DNA of 64,000 nt. Source: JAFMJV01 sp963800275 (lineage in GTDB: Bacteria; Chloroflexota; Limnocylindria; Limnocylindrales; CSP1-4). Positions 7,734 through 14,384 of the stretch are shown piece after piece (position 1 is the first letter of the stretch; the number at the start of each line of letters is the position of its first letter). Location: assembly GCA_963800275.1 (NCBI GenBank), contig CAWDAI010000007.1:62001-126000 (forward strand), read 5' to 3'. Both the position numbers and the translations under genes were made by a program. The notes beneath the pieces are model-generated. The model searched no databases and was not told the DNA's origin. It saw only the letters and a list, made by a program, of their open reading frames with translations.

Positions 7734-9287
7734 ATGGATATCAACACGCCCGCGTGGGTCCGCGACGCGGTCTTCTATCAGATCTTTCCCGACCGCCTGG
7801 CGCGGAGCGGTCGTGTCGAGCCGCCCGGTGAATTCGAGACCTGGGATGCCCCGCCTACGGTCGATGGCTTCAAAGGTGGCGATCTCTATGGCGTGGTCGA
7901 GCACCTCGACCGACTCCGGGCGCTCGGGATCAACGCCCTCTACCTCAACCCGATCTTCACCTCGGCCTCCAACCACCGCTACCACACTGACGAGTACCTC
8001 ACGGTGGATCCATTGCTTGGCGGCAACGAGGCCCTGCGCGAGTTGCTGGACCAGGCGCACGCGCGCGATATCCGCGTCGTCCTCGACGGTGTCTTCAACC
8101 ACTCCGGTCGCGGCTGGTTCCCCTTCCACCACGTCCTCGAGAGTGGCGTGGCCTCGCCCTACCGGGACTGGTTCTACCTGTCCGACGCGGTGCGCCACGG
8201 AGCTCGGACGGTCTCGGCCTTCCCGTCGCCCGAGCAGCTGGCCGAGATCGACCGACGTCACGCGGCCGGTGTGCCGCTCGGCGGGGCAGCTGCCGACGTG
8301 CTCGGCTACGAATGCTGGTGGGACCTGCCCAAGCTGCCCAAGATCCGTCTCGAGGATCGGCGGGCACGCGCACACATCCTCGATGTAGCCGAGTACTGGA
8401 TCCGCTTCGGCATCGATGGCTGGCGCCTCGACGTGGCCGAAGAGATCGGGGCCGATTTCTGGCGTGAGTTCCATCTACGTGTCCGGTCGGCGAACCCGGA
8501 GGCCTACATCGTGGGCGAGGTGTGGACGCACAAGCCCGACTGGCTCGCGGGCGACATGTTCGACGCCTTCATGAATTACCCGCTCACACGCGCCATCCTC
8601 GGGTTCTCCGCCCAGGACCACTGGGATGAGGGCCAGCCGGTCCCCATCGGCTACCAAGGCGAGGATGCGGTCGTGCCCCTCGATGGCCGCGGCTTCTGGG
8701 AACGGCTCGAGCGGCTGGAGCGCACCAATCATCCTGAGGTCACCGCGGTCCAGCTCAACCTGCTCGGCTCGCACGACACGCCGCGCGCGTTGACGCTCTG
8801 CGGTGAGGACGCCGCCTCGGTCCGTCTCGCGTCCCTGCTGCAGCTCACCCTGCCCGGAGCACCGTGCATCTACTACGGGGACGAGATCGGCATGTCCGGC
8901 TCCATGGATCCCTACTGCCGCGGCGCCTTCCCGACCGATCGGGCTGCGTGGGAGCGTGCTCCCTACGGCTGGATGGCTGACCTGGTCGCCTTGCGTCACT
9001 CCAGCCGGGCCTTTCGGGATGCCGAGCTGACGCTGCTGGGCACCCGTGGGCCGGCGGTCGCCTACCTCCGACGCGACGGCGATGCCGCGTATGCGGTGGT
9101 GGCCAATGCCGGTGCTACCACGCTTGACTGGGACGTGCCCTTGCCCCTGTTCGTCGATGCGACCGAGGTCATGCCCCTGCGAGGCGGAGAACCCGCAGCT
9201 CGGCGAGCCGAGCTAGTGGGCGAGAACCTGCGCATCGGGCTCGCGGCCCGCGACGGCATGGTCGTCCGCCTCACGGTGGCCGGCTAG
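7734..9287 (+). CDS. GH13 alpha-glycosidase (neopullulanase/cyclomaltodextrinase-like)
   Basis: A 517-residue GH13 (beta/alpha)8 enzyme acting on alpha-1,4/1,6 glucosidic bonds. Catalytic residues are visible: nucleophile Asp233 in GWRLDVAEE, acid/base Glu262 in GEVWTH, and Asp348 in GSHDTPR, with conserved region I as DGVFNHSG near 118-125. The LYLNPIF...SNHRYHTDEY segment is typical of neopullulanase-type enzymes. The N-terminal starch-binding (CBM34-like) domain of many such enzymes is absent: the barrel begins within the first 20 residues. There is no signal peptide, so cytoplasmic maltodextrin or glycogen breakdown is likely. It is preceded by a leaderless-type promoter. Confidence 0.9.
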   Translation: MDINTPAWVRDAVFYQIFPDRLARSGRVEPPGEFETWDAPPTVDGFKGGDLYGVVEHLDRLRALGINALYLNPIFTSASNHRYHTDEYLTVDPLLGGNEALRELLDQAHARDIRVVLDGVFNHSGRGWFPFHHVLESGVASPYRDWFYLSDAVRHGARTVSAFPSPEQLAEIDRRHAAGVPLGGAAADVLGYECWWDLPKLPKIRLEDRRARAHILDVAEYWIRFGIDGWRLDVAEEIGADFWREFHLRVRSANPEAYIVGEVWTHKPDWLAGDMFDAFMNYPLTRAILGFSAQDHWDEGQPVPIGYQGEDAVVPLDGRGFWERLERLERTNHPEVTAVQLNLLGSHDTPRALTLCGEDAASVRLASLLQLTLPGAPCIYYGDEIGMSGSMDPYCRGAFPTDRAAWERAPYGWMADLVALRHSSRAFRDAELTLLGTRGPAVAYLRRDGDAAYAVVANAGATTLDWDVPLPLFVDATEVMPLRGGEPAARRAELVGENLRIGLAARDGMVVRLTVAG

Positions 9288-9321
9288 ATCAGCCGGATCG
9301 GCCGGTATCCACGGCCCTACC

Positions 9322-9327
9322 TATACT
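9322..9327 (+). promoter_or_regulatory. -10 element TATACT, start codon 6 nt downstream (leaderless)
   Basis: A near-consensus TATACT ends 6 nt before the GTG at 9334 and no ribosome-binding site fits between them. This is one of the clearest leaderless promoters in the window. No -35 match was found. Confidence 0.6.
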
Positions 9328-9333
9328 CGGGTC

Positions 9334-9630
9334 GTGGCGCTCGTACGCATCGCGGTCGTCGTCGTCTTGGTGGCCGCAGGGCTCGTGGTCCTGTATGGCC
9401 TCATCCTCGACCGAACCGGACAGAACCTCGCATTCACCGTGGCTGGCCTGGCCGTGCTCGGCCTGACCCTGGCCTTCACGTCGGCGTGGTTCCTCTCGCG
9501 CGCCTTGACCGATGCACGTTGGGGTCGGACCGCCGGATCGCTGGTGGGGGCTGCGGTGGGCGGCCTGTTCGCGCTGGCCTCCGCCGGCTGCCTGGCGGCT
9601 GCGTCGATCTTCACCTTCATCCGCGCCTAA
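9334..9630 (+). CDS. Small three-helix membrane protein of unknown function
   Basis: A 98-residue, strongly hydrophobic protein with three predicted membrane segments (about residues 4-26, 34-54 and 70-95) separated by short polar loops (DRTGQN; RALTDARWGRT). No family is recognised. The GTG start at 9334 is supported by a TATACT element ending 6 nt upstream and by the membrane segment beginning immediately. It sits alone between the GH13 gene and tRNA-Glu. Confidence 0.6.
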   Translation: MALVRIAVVVVLVAAGLVVLYGLILDRTGQNLAFTVAGLAVLGLTLAFTSAWFLSRALTDARWGRTAGSLVGAAVGGLFALASAGCLAAASIFTFIRA

Positions 9631-9670
9631 GGGCCCGACGCCTCGGTCGGGTACACTCTGGCGGTCGCTG

Positions 9671-9747
9671 GCCCCCATCGTCTAGAGGCCTAGGACGCCA
9701 CCCTTTCAAGGTGGAGATCAGGGGTTCGAATCCCCTTGGGGGCGCCA
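9671..9747 (+). tRNA. tRNA-Glu (anticodon TTC), CCA encoded
   Basis: A complete cloverleaf is readable. Acceptor arms GCCCCCA and TGGGGGC (9737-9743) pair, the anticodon stem CCACC/GGTGG (9698-9702 with 9710-9714) encloses loop CTTTCAA with anticodon TTC at 9705-9707, and the T arm is AGGGG-TTCGAAT-CCCCT. The discriminator is G9744 and CCA is encoded at 9745-9747. A -10-like TACACT lies about 15 nt upstream. Its last 16 bases recur exactly at 11169-11184, marking it as the probable attachment site of an integrated element. Confidence 0.97.
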
Positions 9748-10005
9748 GAACAACGCACCCGCGTCGTCAGCGATGACCTCGCCCGCCGTGAAGAACGGCC
9801 GTGCCGCCGGGGTCCGGACGATTCGGGTGACGGCGCGATTCGCGGTGTCAACAGGCTCGACGAGTTCGAGCACCAGCTCCTGCAACTGTGCGGGCGTGGC
9901 GCGCTCGATGTTCTCGGCCATCGAGAGCAGGATCTCTCGTTTGCGGTCGAACCTTATGAGCTTGTCGTTGGCCGGCAGCTCCGCCAGCTGTGCCTCCTCA
10001 AGACC
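9718..10005 (-). pseudogene. C-terminal remnant of a large serine recombinase/integrase
   Basis: An open frame of about 95 codons, bounded upstream by a TAG at 10006-10008, reads as the tail of a large serine recombinase. A charged, coiled-coil-like stretch (EEAQLAELPANDKLIRF) is followed by TPAQLQELVLELVEPV and the family's characteristic end (RIVRTPAARPFF). The catalytic N-terminal resolvase domain and recombinase domain are missing, so the gene is not functional. The frame runs into the 3' part of tRNA-Glu, where its last codons lie, as is common for integrases next to a tRNA attachment site. The recombinase reading is by pattern recognition, not a search. Confidence 0.6.
9732..9747. repeat. 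Direct repeat, copy 1 (tRNA-Glu 3' end; candidate attL)
   Basis: The 16 bases ccccttgggggcgcca at the 3' end of tRNA-Glu are repeated without mismatch at 11169-11184 in the same orientation. The bases flanking the two copies differ, so the repeat is exactly 16 bp. Confidence 0.65.
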
Positions 10006-10153
10006 CTATGAGACCAAGTTCGGACTTGTGATGGCGATCGGCGCGGCGCGGCCAGCGCCCATCCTTGCCCTGCCGAACCGCGTAGGCTGAGGTTCATGAA
10101 CGTCAGCGCTCCGACGCAGCCGGCCCATTGACGTCGCCGCGGGACTCGCGAGG
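10006..10153. other. Non-coding stretch upstream of the aldo/keto reductase, with a possible 11-codon leader ORF
   Basis: There is no gene of normal size here. A TAGGCT (10083-10088) ends 7 nt before an ATG at 10096 that opens an 11-codon frame, MNVSAPTQPAH, stopping at 10131, 22 nt before the reductase gene. The promoter-like element may simply drive the reductase, with the short ORF fortuitous. Confidence 0.3.
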
Positions 10154-11086
10154 ATGAACTACCGCCAGCTTGGCTCAACGGGAGTCGAGGTCTCGGCGGT
10201 CGGTTATGGCTCCTGGCCGCTGGCCGGGCACATGGGTGCGGTCGACGTGCGCGAGGCGACCGATGCACTTCGCCTCGCCCTCGACGCCGGGGTCACCCTC
10301 CTCGATACGTCTCAGGGGTACTACGACAGCGAGCTCATCCTGGGCACCGTGCTCGCCGAACGCGAACGGGACCGCGTGTTCATCGTCACCAAGGTGACCC
10401 GCGACTACGGTCCGACAGCCATCGAGCGCGCCGTGGAGACCAGCCTGCACCGCCTCGGTACCGACCGCATCGATCTCTATCTCGTGCACCACTGGAGCGA
10501 CGAATACGCCATCGAGGCGACCATGGAGACGCTCGCACGCGTCCGTGACCGTGGCCTCGTGCGCTTCCTGGGCGTCTCCAACTTCGACGCCGAACAGACC
10601 CGACGAGCGATGGCCATCACGAGTATCGAGGCCGTACAACCTCGATACTCACTGCTCGTGCGCGAGATCGAGTCCGCGTTGCTGCCGCTGTGCCGAGCGC
10701 AGGGCCTTGGGGTCCTCGCCCACAGCAGCCTGGCCAAGGGTCTGCTCTCGGGTCGCTATGGCGTAGAGGATCGCTTCGATCCCGCCGACGAGCGCTCGCG
10801 CATGCCGGCGTTCGAAGGCGAGGCATACGAGCGGGCCATCCGGGTCGTCGAGGGGCTCCGACCGATGGCCGAGGCCAGGGGTGTCACCGTCGCCCAGCTA
10901 GCGATCGCTTGGGTCTTGCGAGATCCGGTCGTCAGTTGCGCGCTCGTCGGACCCAAGAGGAAGGACCAGGTGGAGGAAGCCATCGGCGCCGCGGATGTCG
11001 AACTCAGCGACGCCGAGGTGGTGGCGATGGGACGGCTCGCTGACGGGAACGAACCGCCGCTCGCCGCCTTCGATCGGCGCAGATGA
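10154..11086 (+). CDS. Aldo/keto reductase
   Basis: A 310-residue aldo/keto reductase, an NADPH-dependent (alpha/beta)8-barrel carbonyl reductase or alcohol dehydrogenase. The catalytic tetrad can be placed: Asp51 and Tyr56 in DTSQGYYDSE, Lys80 in IVTKVTRD, and His112/113 in LVHHW. The C-terminal cofactor region VGPKRKDQVEEAIGA is present. The sequence is closest in style to the YghZ/Tas-like subfamilies; the substrate is unknown. The ATG at 10154 has only AGG directly against it, so translation may depend on the upstream promoter region. The gene lies between two copies of the tRNA-Glu 3' end and may be cargo of a decayed integrated element. Confidence 0.88.
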   Translation: MNYRQLGSTGVEVSAVGYGSWPLAGHMGAVDVREATDALRLALDAGVTLLDTSQGYYDSELILGTVLAERERDRVFIVTKVTRDYGPTAIERAVETSLHRLGTDRIDLYLVHHWSDEYAIEATMETLARVRDRGLVRFLGVSNFDAEQTRRAMAITSIEAVQPRYSLLVREIESALLPLCRAQGLGVLAHSSLAKGLLSGRYGVEDRFDPADERSRMPAFEGEAYERAIRVVEGLRPMAEARGVTVAQLAIAWVLRDPVVSCALVGPKRKDQVEEAIGAADVELSDAEVVAMGRLADGNEPPLAAFDRRR

Positions 11087-11168
11087 CCGTCCACGTTCAT
11101 CCTCTGTCAGGCTGTCTCCGCGTACCACGCCAGTGGGTCGTCAGCGCTGCGTCGTCGGATCCCCAGGA

Positions 11169-11184
11169 CCCCTTGGGGGCGCCA
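11169..11184. repeat. Direct repeat, copy 2 (candidate attR)
   Basis: An exact second copy of ccccttgggggcgcca from the tRNA-Glu 3' end, lying between the aldo/keto reductase and the TetR gene. No tRNA structure can be built around it, so it is not a second tRNA gene. Confidence 0.6.
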
Positions 11185-11210
11185 CTCCAGAGGCTCCTGC
11201 ATGTTCGACG

Positions 11211-11774
11211 TCAGCCTCGAACGGCCCGCGCTGCCAGGCCAGCCTCAAAGCCCTGCACCATCCTCTCGAACGACCGATCGACGTCCTGTGGCAGGCCGAA
11301 GCCGCCGGCTGCCTCGAGCGTGACGAAACCATGGAGGGCCGAGCGCAGGGCCCGTGCCGCGTGGACCAGCCCATCACCGTGCAAGCCACTGGCCTCGAGG
11401 ACAGCGAAGACCGGCTCGAGCGTTCGGTCGCTCGCAGCCTGCAGCTCGAGGTCGCCGGGAGATGCGGCTCGAACGGTGGCCGCGTAGCGACCGGGATGTG
11501 CCCGCGCGTAGTCGCGATATGCGCCGGCCAACGACTGCAGTCGGCTCGTGCCGCCGCCAGCGTCACGCATGGCCGTCCCGAGCTCATCGACCGCCACTAC
11601 AGCCACGCTCCGGCGCAGGTCACCGAGGCTCCCGATGTGCTTATACAAGCTTGGCACCGCCACGTGGAGCCGTGCAGCCAGCATGGTCAATGTCAGCCCG
11701 TCGTAGCCGACCTCATCGGTCAGGTCGGCGGCTTCGCGCACGACGACGGTCGTGGACAGTCCGGCCCTAGGCAA
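11211..11774 (-). CDS. TetR/AcrR family transcriptional regulator (WHG-type C-terminus)
   Basis: A 187-residue TetR-family repressor. The helix-turn-helix lies at about residues 25-47 (LTLTMLAARLHVAVPSLYKHI), and the C-terminal half (YRDYARAHPGRYAATVRA...ALHGFVTLEAAGGF) resembles the WHG/TetR_C ligand-binding domains of this subgroup. It is the second gene of a leftward operon, overlapping the alpha/beta hydrolase by 8 nt. Two near-identical 17-bp palindromes in front of the hydrolase are its likely operators, so it would repress the hydrolase and itself. The inducer is unknown. Confidence 0.87.
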   Translation of the reverse strand: MPRAGLSTTVVVREAADLTDEVGYDGLTLTMLAARLHVAVPSLYKHIGSLGDLRRSVAVVAVDELGTAMRDAGGGTSRLQSLAGAYRDYARAHPGRYAATVRAASPGDLELQAASDRTLEPVFAVLEASGLHGDGLVHAARALRSALHGFVTLEAAGGFGLPQDVDRSFERMVQGFEAGLAARAVRG

Positions 11775-12639
11775 CGTTCTTCTGACCTTCGTCGTGGTCC
11801 CTCCAGTGCGCCTCCTGGGCCAGGAACCGTTCGATCTCCGGAGTCACGACCTCGGGGGACTCGGCCTGGGGGTAGTGCCCCGCCCCGGGCACGACGACAA
11901 CACGGCCGCCGAGTCGATCGCCGATGAGGCGCGCCTCAGCCGTCGGGTCGCCGAAGCCCGGGTCGCGCTCACCCATGACCACGAGGGTGGGCGCCGTGAC
12001 GTCGTCCAGGCGCGCCTCGGCCGCCGCATGACTGGTGTGCGTGGTCCGGACGAAGGCATCCCACCCACCGGGCCGGGCGAGGCTCTCGCGGATGCGTGCA
12101 CGGTGCGCATCCAGGTCGTCGGGTCGGCGACCCGGGTATAGCCGGGCGTACCACGCGTTCCAGGCGCGCGGTCCCCACGGCCGCCGCAGCGCAAGGCGGA
12201 AGCTCAGCTCGGCGATCCGCCCGGCGGGCACATCGCGCACGAATGGACCGGCGAGCACGAGCCCGGCCACCAGCGCGGGTTCCTCTGCCGCTGCCCACAC
12301 GGCCGAACCCGCGGCCATGGAGTTGCCGATGACCACCGCCGGGCCGTCGCCCAGGGCCCTGATCAGGGCCACGATGTCCGACCCTGTCGAGGGGCTGTCG
12401 TAACGGTCGAAGGTGGTGTCGCTGTCACCGTGCCCACGCAGGTCCATGGTGGCGACCCGGTAACCGGCCTCGGTGAGTGCCGGTGCGAGGACCCGGTACA
12501 CCGAGCGCAGGTCGCCCATGCCGGGGACGGCGATGACGAGCGGACCGTGGCCGGTGACGTCATAGCCGATACGACCGCCCGGTCGTTCGAGGTACCTGGT
12601 CTCCGGGCGGGCCCGCCCCGCCGTCTGTGCCTGGCTCAT
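11767..12639 (-). CDS. Alpha/beta-fold hydrolase
   Basis: A 290-residue alpha/beta hydrolase with a complete triad: nucleophile Ser in GNSMAAG, Asp in GERDPGFGDP, and His in GAGHYPQAE near the C-terminus. The oxyanion segment GHGDSD is also present. An ATG at 12654 exists, but AAGGAG sits 7 nt before the ATG at 12639, which is therefore preferred. It shares an operon with the TetR regulator, and the pairing suggests a regulator-controlled esterase or lactonase; the substrate is unknown. Translation of the next gene is coupled by an 8-nt overlap. Confidence 0.87.
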   Translation of the reverse strand: MSQAQTAGRARPETRYLERPGGRIGYDVTGHGPLVIAVPGMGDLRSVYRVLAPALTEAGYRVATMDLRGHGDSDTTFDRYDSPSTGSDIVALIRALGDGPAVVIGNSMAAGSAVWAAAEEPALVAGLVLAGPFVRDVPAGRIAELSFRLALRRPWGPRAWNAWYARLYPGRRPDDLDAHRARIRESLARPGGWDAFVRTTHTSHAAAEARLDDVTAPTLVVMGERDPGFGDPTAEARLIGDRLGGRVVVVPGAGHYPQAESPEVVTPEIERFLAQEAHWRDHDEGQKNVA

Positions 12640-12661
12640 GGGCGACTCCTTCATCGTGCTC

Positions 12662-12678
12662 GGCTAATGACTTTAGCC
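12662..12678. promoter_or_regulatory. TetR-type operator O1 (GGCTAATGACTTTAGCC)
   Basis: A 17-bp inverted repeat (GGCTAA / TTAGCC around 5 nt) just upstream of the hydrolase-tetR operon. It shares its left half GGCTAATG and its TTAGC core with the second site; the two centres are 33 bp apart, about three helical turns. Binding by the adjacent TetR protein is inferred. Confidence 0.65.
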
Positions 12679-12694
12679 GCTCAGTACCGATCAT

Positions 12695-12711
12695 GGCTAA
12701 TGCCATTAGCT
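12695..12711. promoter_or_regulatory. TetR-type operator O2 (GGCTAATGCCATTAGCT)
   Basis: A 17-bp palindrome with perfect 7-bp arms GCTAATG / CATTAGC around a single base, 33 bp centre-to-centre from O1. The two sites bracket the probable promoter of the hydrolase-tetR operon, as expected for autoregulation. Confidence 0.65.
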
Positions 12712-12911
12712 TTGTCAAGCCCGGTGGCCCAAATACGCCGCCCCGACCGCCCGGGTCGTGGCGACGAGCTCAGTCCTCGACGACCGCGCCGTCCAGGATG
12801 CGCACGAGCGGCCGCCGCGCGCCGTGGCGTCCCCGTGGATCGTCGGCGTAGGCCACGATGTCGGCCGGCGTCCTGGGTCCCGCGGTTCCGTCGATCGAGA
12901 CGACCCTCTGC

Positions 12912-12917
12912 TACGAT
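12912..12917 (+). promoter_or_regulatory. -10 element TACGAT, start codon 6 nt downstream (leaderless)
   Basis: TACGAT ends exactly 6 nt before the GTG at 12924, with no ribosome-binding site between. The spacing equals that of several other genes in the window. Confidence 0.55.
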
Positions 12918-12923
12918 CGGCGC

Positions 12924-13301
12924 GTGAGCGTGACCCGATTCCGCGGCGGCCAGATCCTGGGTATCCGGATCCCGACCGTGTTCAACGAGAACGACGCCAA
13001 GCGTTGCGCCGGTTGCCACGAGCCGATCAGCGGGACCCCGTTCCGCGTGAGCGTGATGGACAACGTCGCCCGTGAGTCGGCGCCAAGCTGGGCCGCCACC
13101 GCACCGCTCAACCCGGGGCCACACCAGTTCCACGCCCGTGCTGCGTGTTTCCAGGCCTGGGCCCAGCGTCGGGGGTACTACATCTGCCGGCTCTCGAAGC
13201 TGCGCGAGCTCATGCGACCTACTCCGCTGCCCGTCGATCCTCCGGCGTGGGGCCTGTGCGACAGCAGCCATCTCGAGGACCACGAGTTCGAGCCGGCCTA
13301 G
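12924..13301 (+). CDS. Small Cys/His-containing protein of unknown function
   Basis: A 125-residue soluble protein. Residues 28-33 form CAGCHE and a later FHARAACFQAW supplies His and Cys, giving a CxxC...HxxxxC pattern that could bind zinc; a further CDSSH lies near the C-terminus. No family is recognised. The GTG start at 12924 is supported by the TACGAT element ending 6 nt upstream. It precedes a membrane-protein gene by 21 nt and is probably co-transcribed with it. Confidence 0.55.
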   Translation: MSVTRFRGGQILGIRIPTVFNENDAKRCAGCHEPISGTPFRVSVMDNVARESAPSWAATAPLNPGPHQFHARAACFQAWAQRRGYYICRLSKLRELMRPTPLPVDPPAWGLCDSSHLEDHEFEPA

Positions 13302-13322
13302 CGCCGGCATACCCGGGGATCC

Positions 13323-14384
13323 ATGGACGCCAACGTCTTCCTGCCGGCCCTGACGGCTGCTCTCGCAGGTCTCTTCTTCGTCGCGCTCATCGATCAGTGG
13401 CGCACGCGCCGGCGCGCCTATCAGGCGATATGGGCGCTGGGCATCCTCTTCTTCGGGCTGGCCGTCGCCTGCGAGGCGGTGGCGGCCGCGGCTGGCTGGA
13501 GTGAACCCGTCTATCGGGTCTGGTACCTCGCTGGCGCGGTCTGGACCGCCGGCTGGCTGGGCCTGGGCAACGCCTTCCTGCTGGGCCGTACCCGCTTCGG
13601 CTTCGCCTTCGCACTGTGCCTGTTCTTGGCGGGCCTGTTCACCTTCCTGACTGCGCGTCGAAACCCGGAGATCTACAGCGACGCCTCCACGACCGCGATG
13701 CTCTACTTCCTGGTGGCTGGCGTGCTGGCGCTGGCCGTGGCGGTGGAGACCTACTTCCAGAACTGGCGCTGGCCGTGGATGGCCTTGCTGGCCGTGGGGG
13801 GTGCGACCGTGCTGTCGATCGTCCTGATGCTGATGGCCACGCTGCCTGCTCCCGGCTACGCGCTGGATCCTGCTACCGGCGTGCCCACCGCGGCCATCCT
13901 GCCGCCGGAGCTGCGACTGCTGACGCCGTTCATGAATATCACCGGCGCCTTCGCGCTCATCCTCGGCGCGCTCTTCAGCGCCTATGTCTTCATGCCCAAG
14001 AAGCGGATCCTGGAATACTCGCTCGATCCCCACCAGCCGGGCGACCAGTTCCTGTTCAACTTGCTCATCGCCCCGGTGGCCATCATCGTCAACTTTGCGG
14101 CTTCGCTGCCGGGAGCGCTCAAGGCGTTGTTCACCGGTCGCATCAACAGCCGGGTCCCGGCCACGCTGCTCATCGCGGCCGGCGCCTTCGTCCCCACGGT
14201 CACGGACAGCCTCAACCGCTTCGGCTCGACCGAGTGGTTCCAGTTGGGCAAGCTGTTAAGCGTGCTCTTCCTGCTCGCCGGTTTCCTCGTCTCGACCGAG
14301 ACCTTCAGCGAGATCCGAGTGCCCTTCACCCACATCGTGCTTCGAGGCCGCCGGGCCGAGCCACGGGAAGCGAACGGCTCCTGA
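13323..14384 (+). CDS. Multi-pass membrane protein of unknown function
   Basis: A 353-residue integral membrane protein with about eight hydrophobic helices, the first at residues 6-22 and the last near 310-330. Between helices 6 and 7 lies a polar loop (MPKKRILEYSLDPHQPGDQ), probably cytoplasmic, and a short Arg-rich tail follows the last helix. I do not recognise a family. The ATG at 13323 follows GGGG at 13314-13317. The stop overlaps the apparent start of the EamA transporter gene, suggesting an operon. Confidence 0.65.
   Translation: MDANVFLPALTAALAGLFFVALIDQWRTRRRAYQAIWALGILFFGLAVACEAVAAAAGWSEPVYRVWYLAGAVWTAGWLGLGNAFLLGRTRFGFAFALCLFLAGLFTFLTARRNPEIYSDASTTAMLYFLVAGVLALAVAVETYFQNWRWPWMALLAVGGATVLSIVLMLMATLPAPGYALDPATGVPTAAILPPELRLLTPFMNITGAFALILGALFSAYVFMPKKRILEYSLDPHQPGDQFLFNLLIAPVAIIVNFAASLPGALKALFTGRINSRVPATLLIAAGAFVPTVTDSLNRFGSTEWFQLGKLLSVLFLLAGFLVSTETFSEIRVPFTHIVLRGRRAEPREANGS

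Larger units (their letters stand above)
9732..11184. mobile_element. Candidate decayed integrative element at tRNA-Glu
   Basis: A 1.45-kb interval is bounded by the 3' end of tRNA-Glu and an identical 16-bp copy of it. Inside lie the C-terminal remnant of a serine recombinase, next to the tRNA and pointing toward it, and one intact aldo/keto reductase gene that would be residual cargo. Repeats and remnant are seen; that they result from integration and later internal deletion is inference. Chance occurrence of a 16-bp match in 1.4 kb is unlikely, although the repeat is itself GC-rich and partly palindromic. Confidence 0.5.

Noticed and set aside
9280..9296. CCGGCT/AGCCGG hairpin over the GH13 stop codon as a terminator
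   Set aside because: Only 6 bp, no U tract, and the sequence is within coding/stop context of GC-rich DNA.
10154..11086. Second tRNA-Glu gene suggested by the 16-bp repeat downstream
   Set aside because: Around 11169-11184 there is no anticodon arm or matching 5' acceptor arm, so the copy is only the 3' end.
12779..12908. Minus-strand stretch reading GTAGPRTPADIVAYADDPRG and LVRILDGAVVED
   Set aside because: It looks protein-like over about 40 codons, but has an upstream TAG, no start codon at its beginning and no ribosome-binding site. A gene fragment cannot be excluded.
12681..14033. 450-codon minus-strand frame across the operators and membrane-protein gene
   Set aside because: Repetitive Gln/Gly/Arg/His composition and overlap with operators and a multi-helix membrane protein mark it as a shadow.
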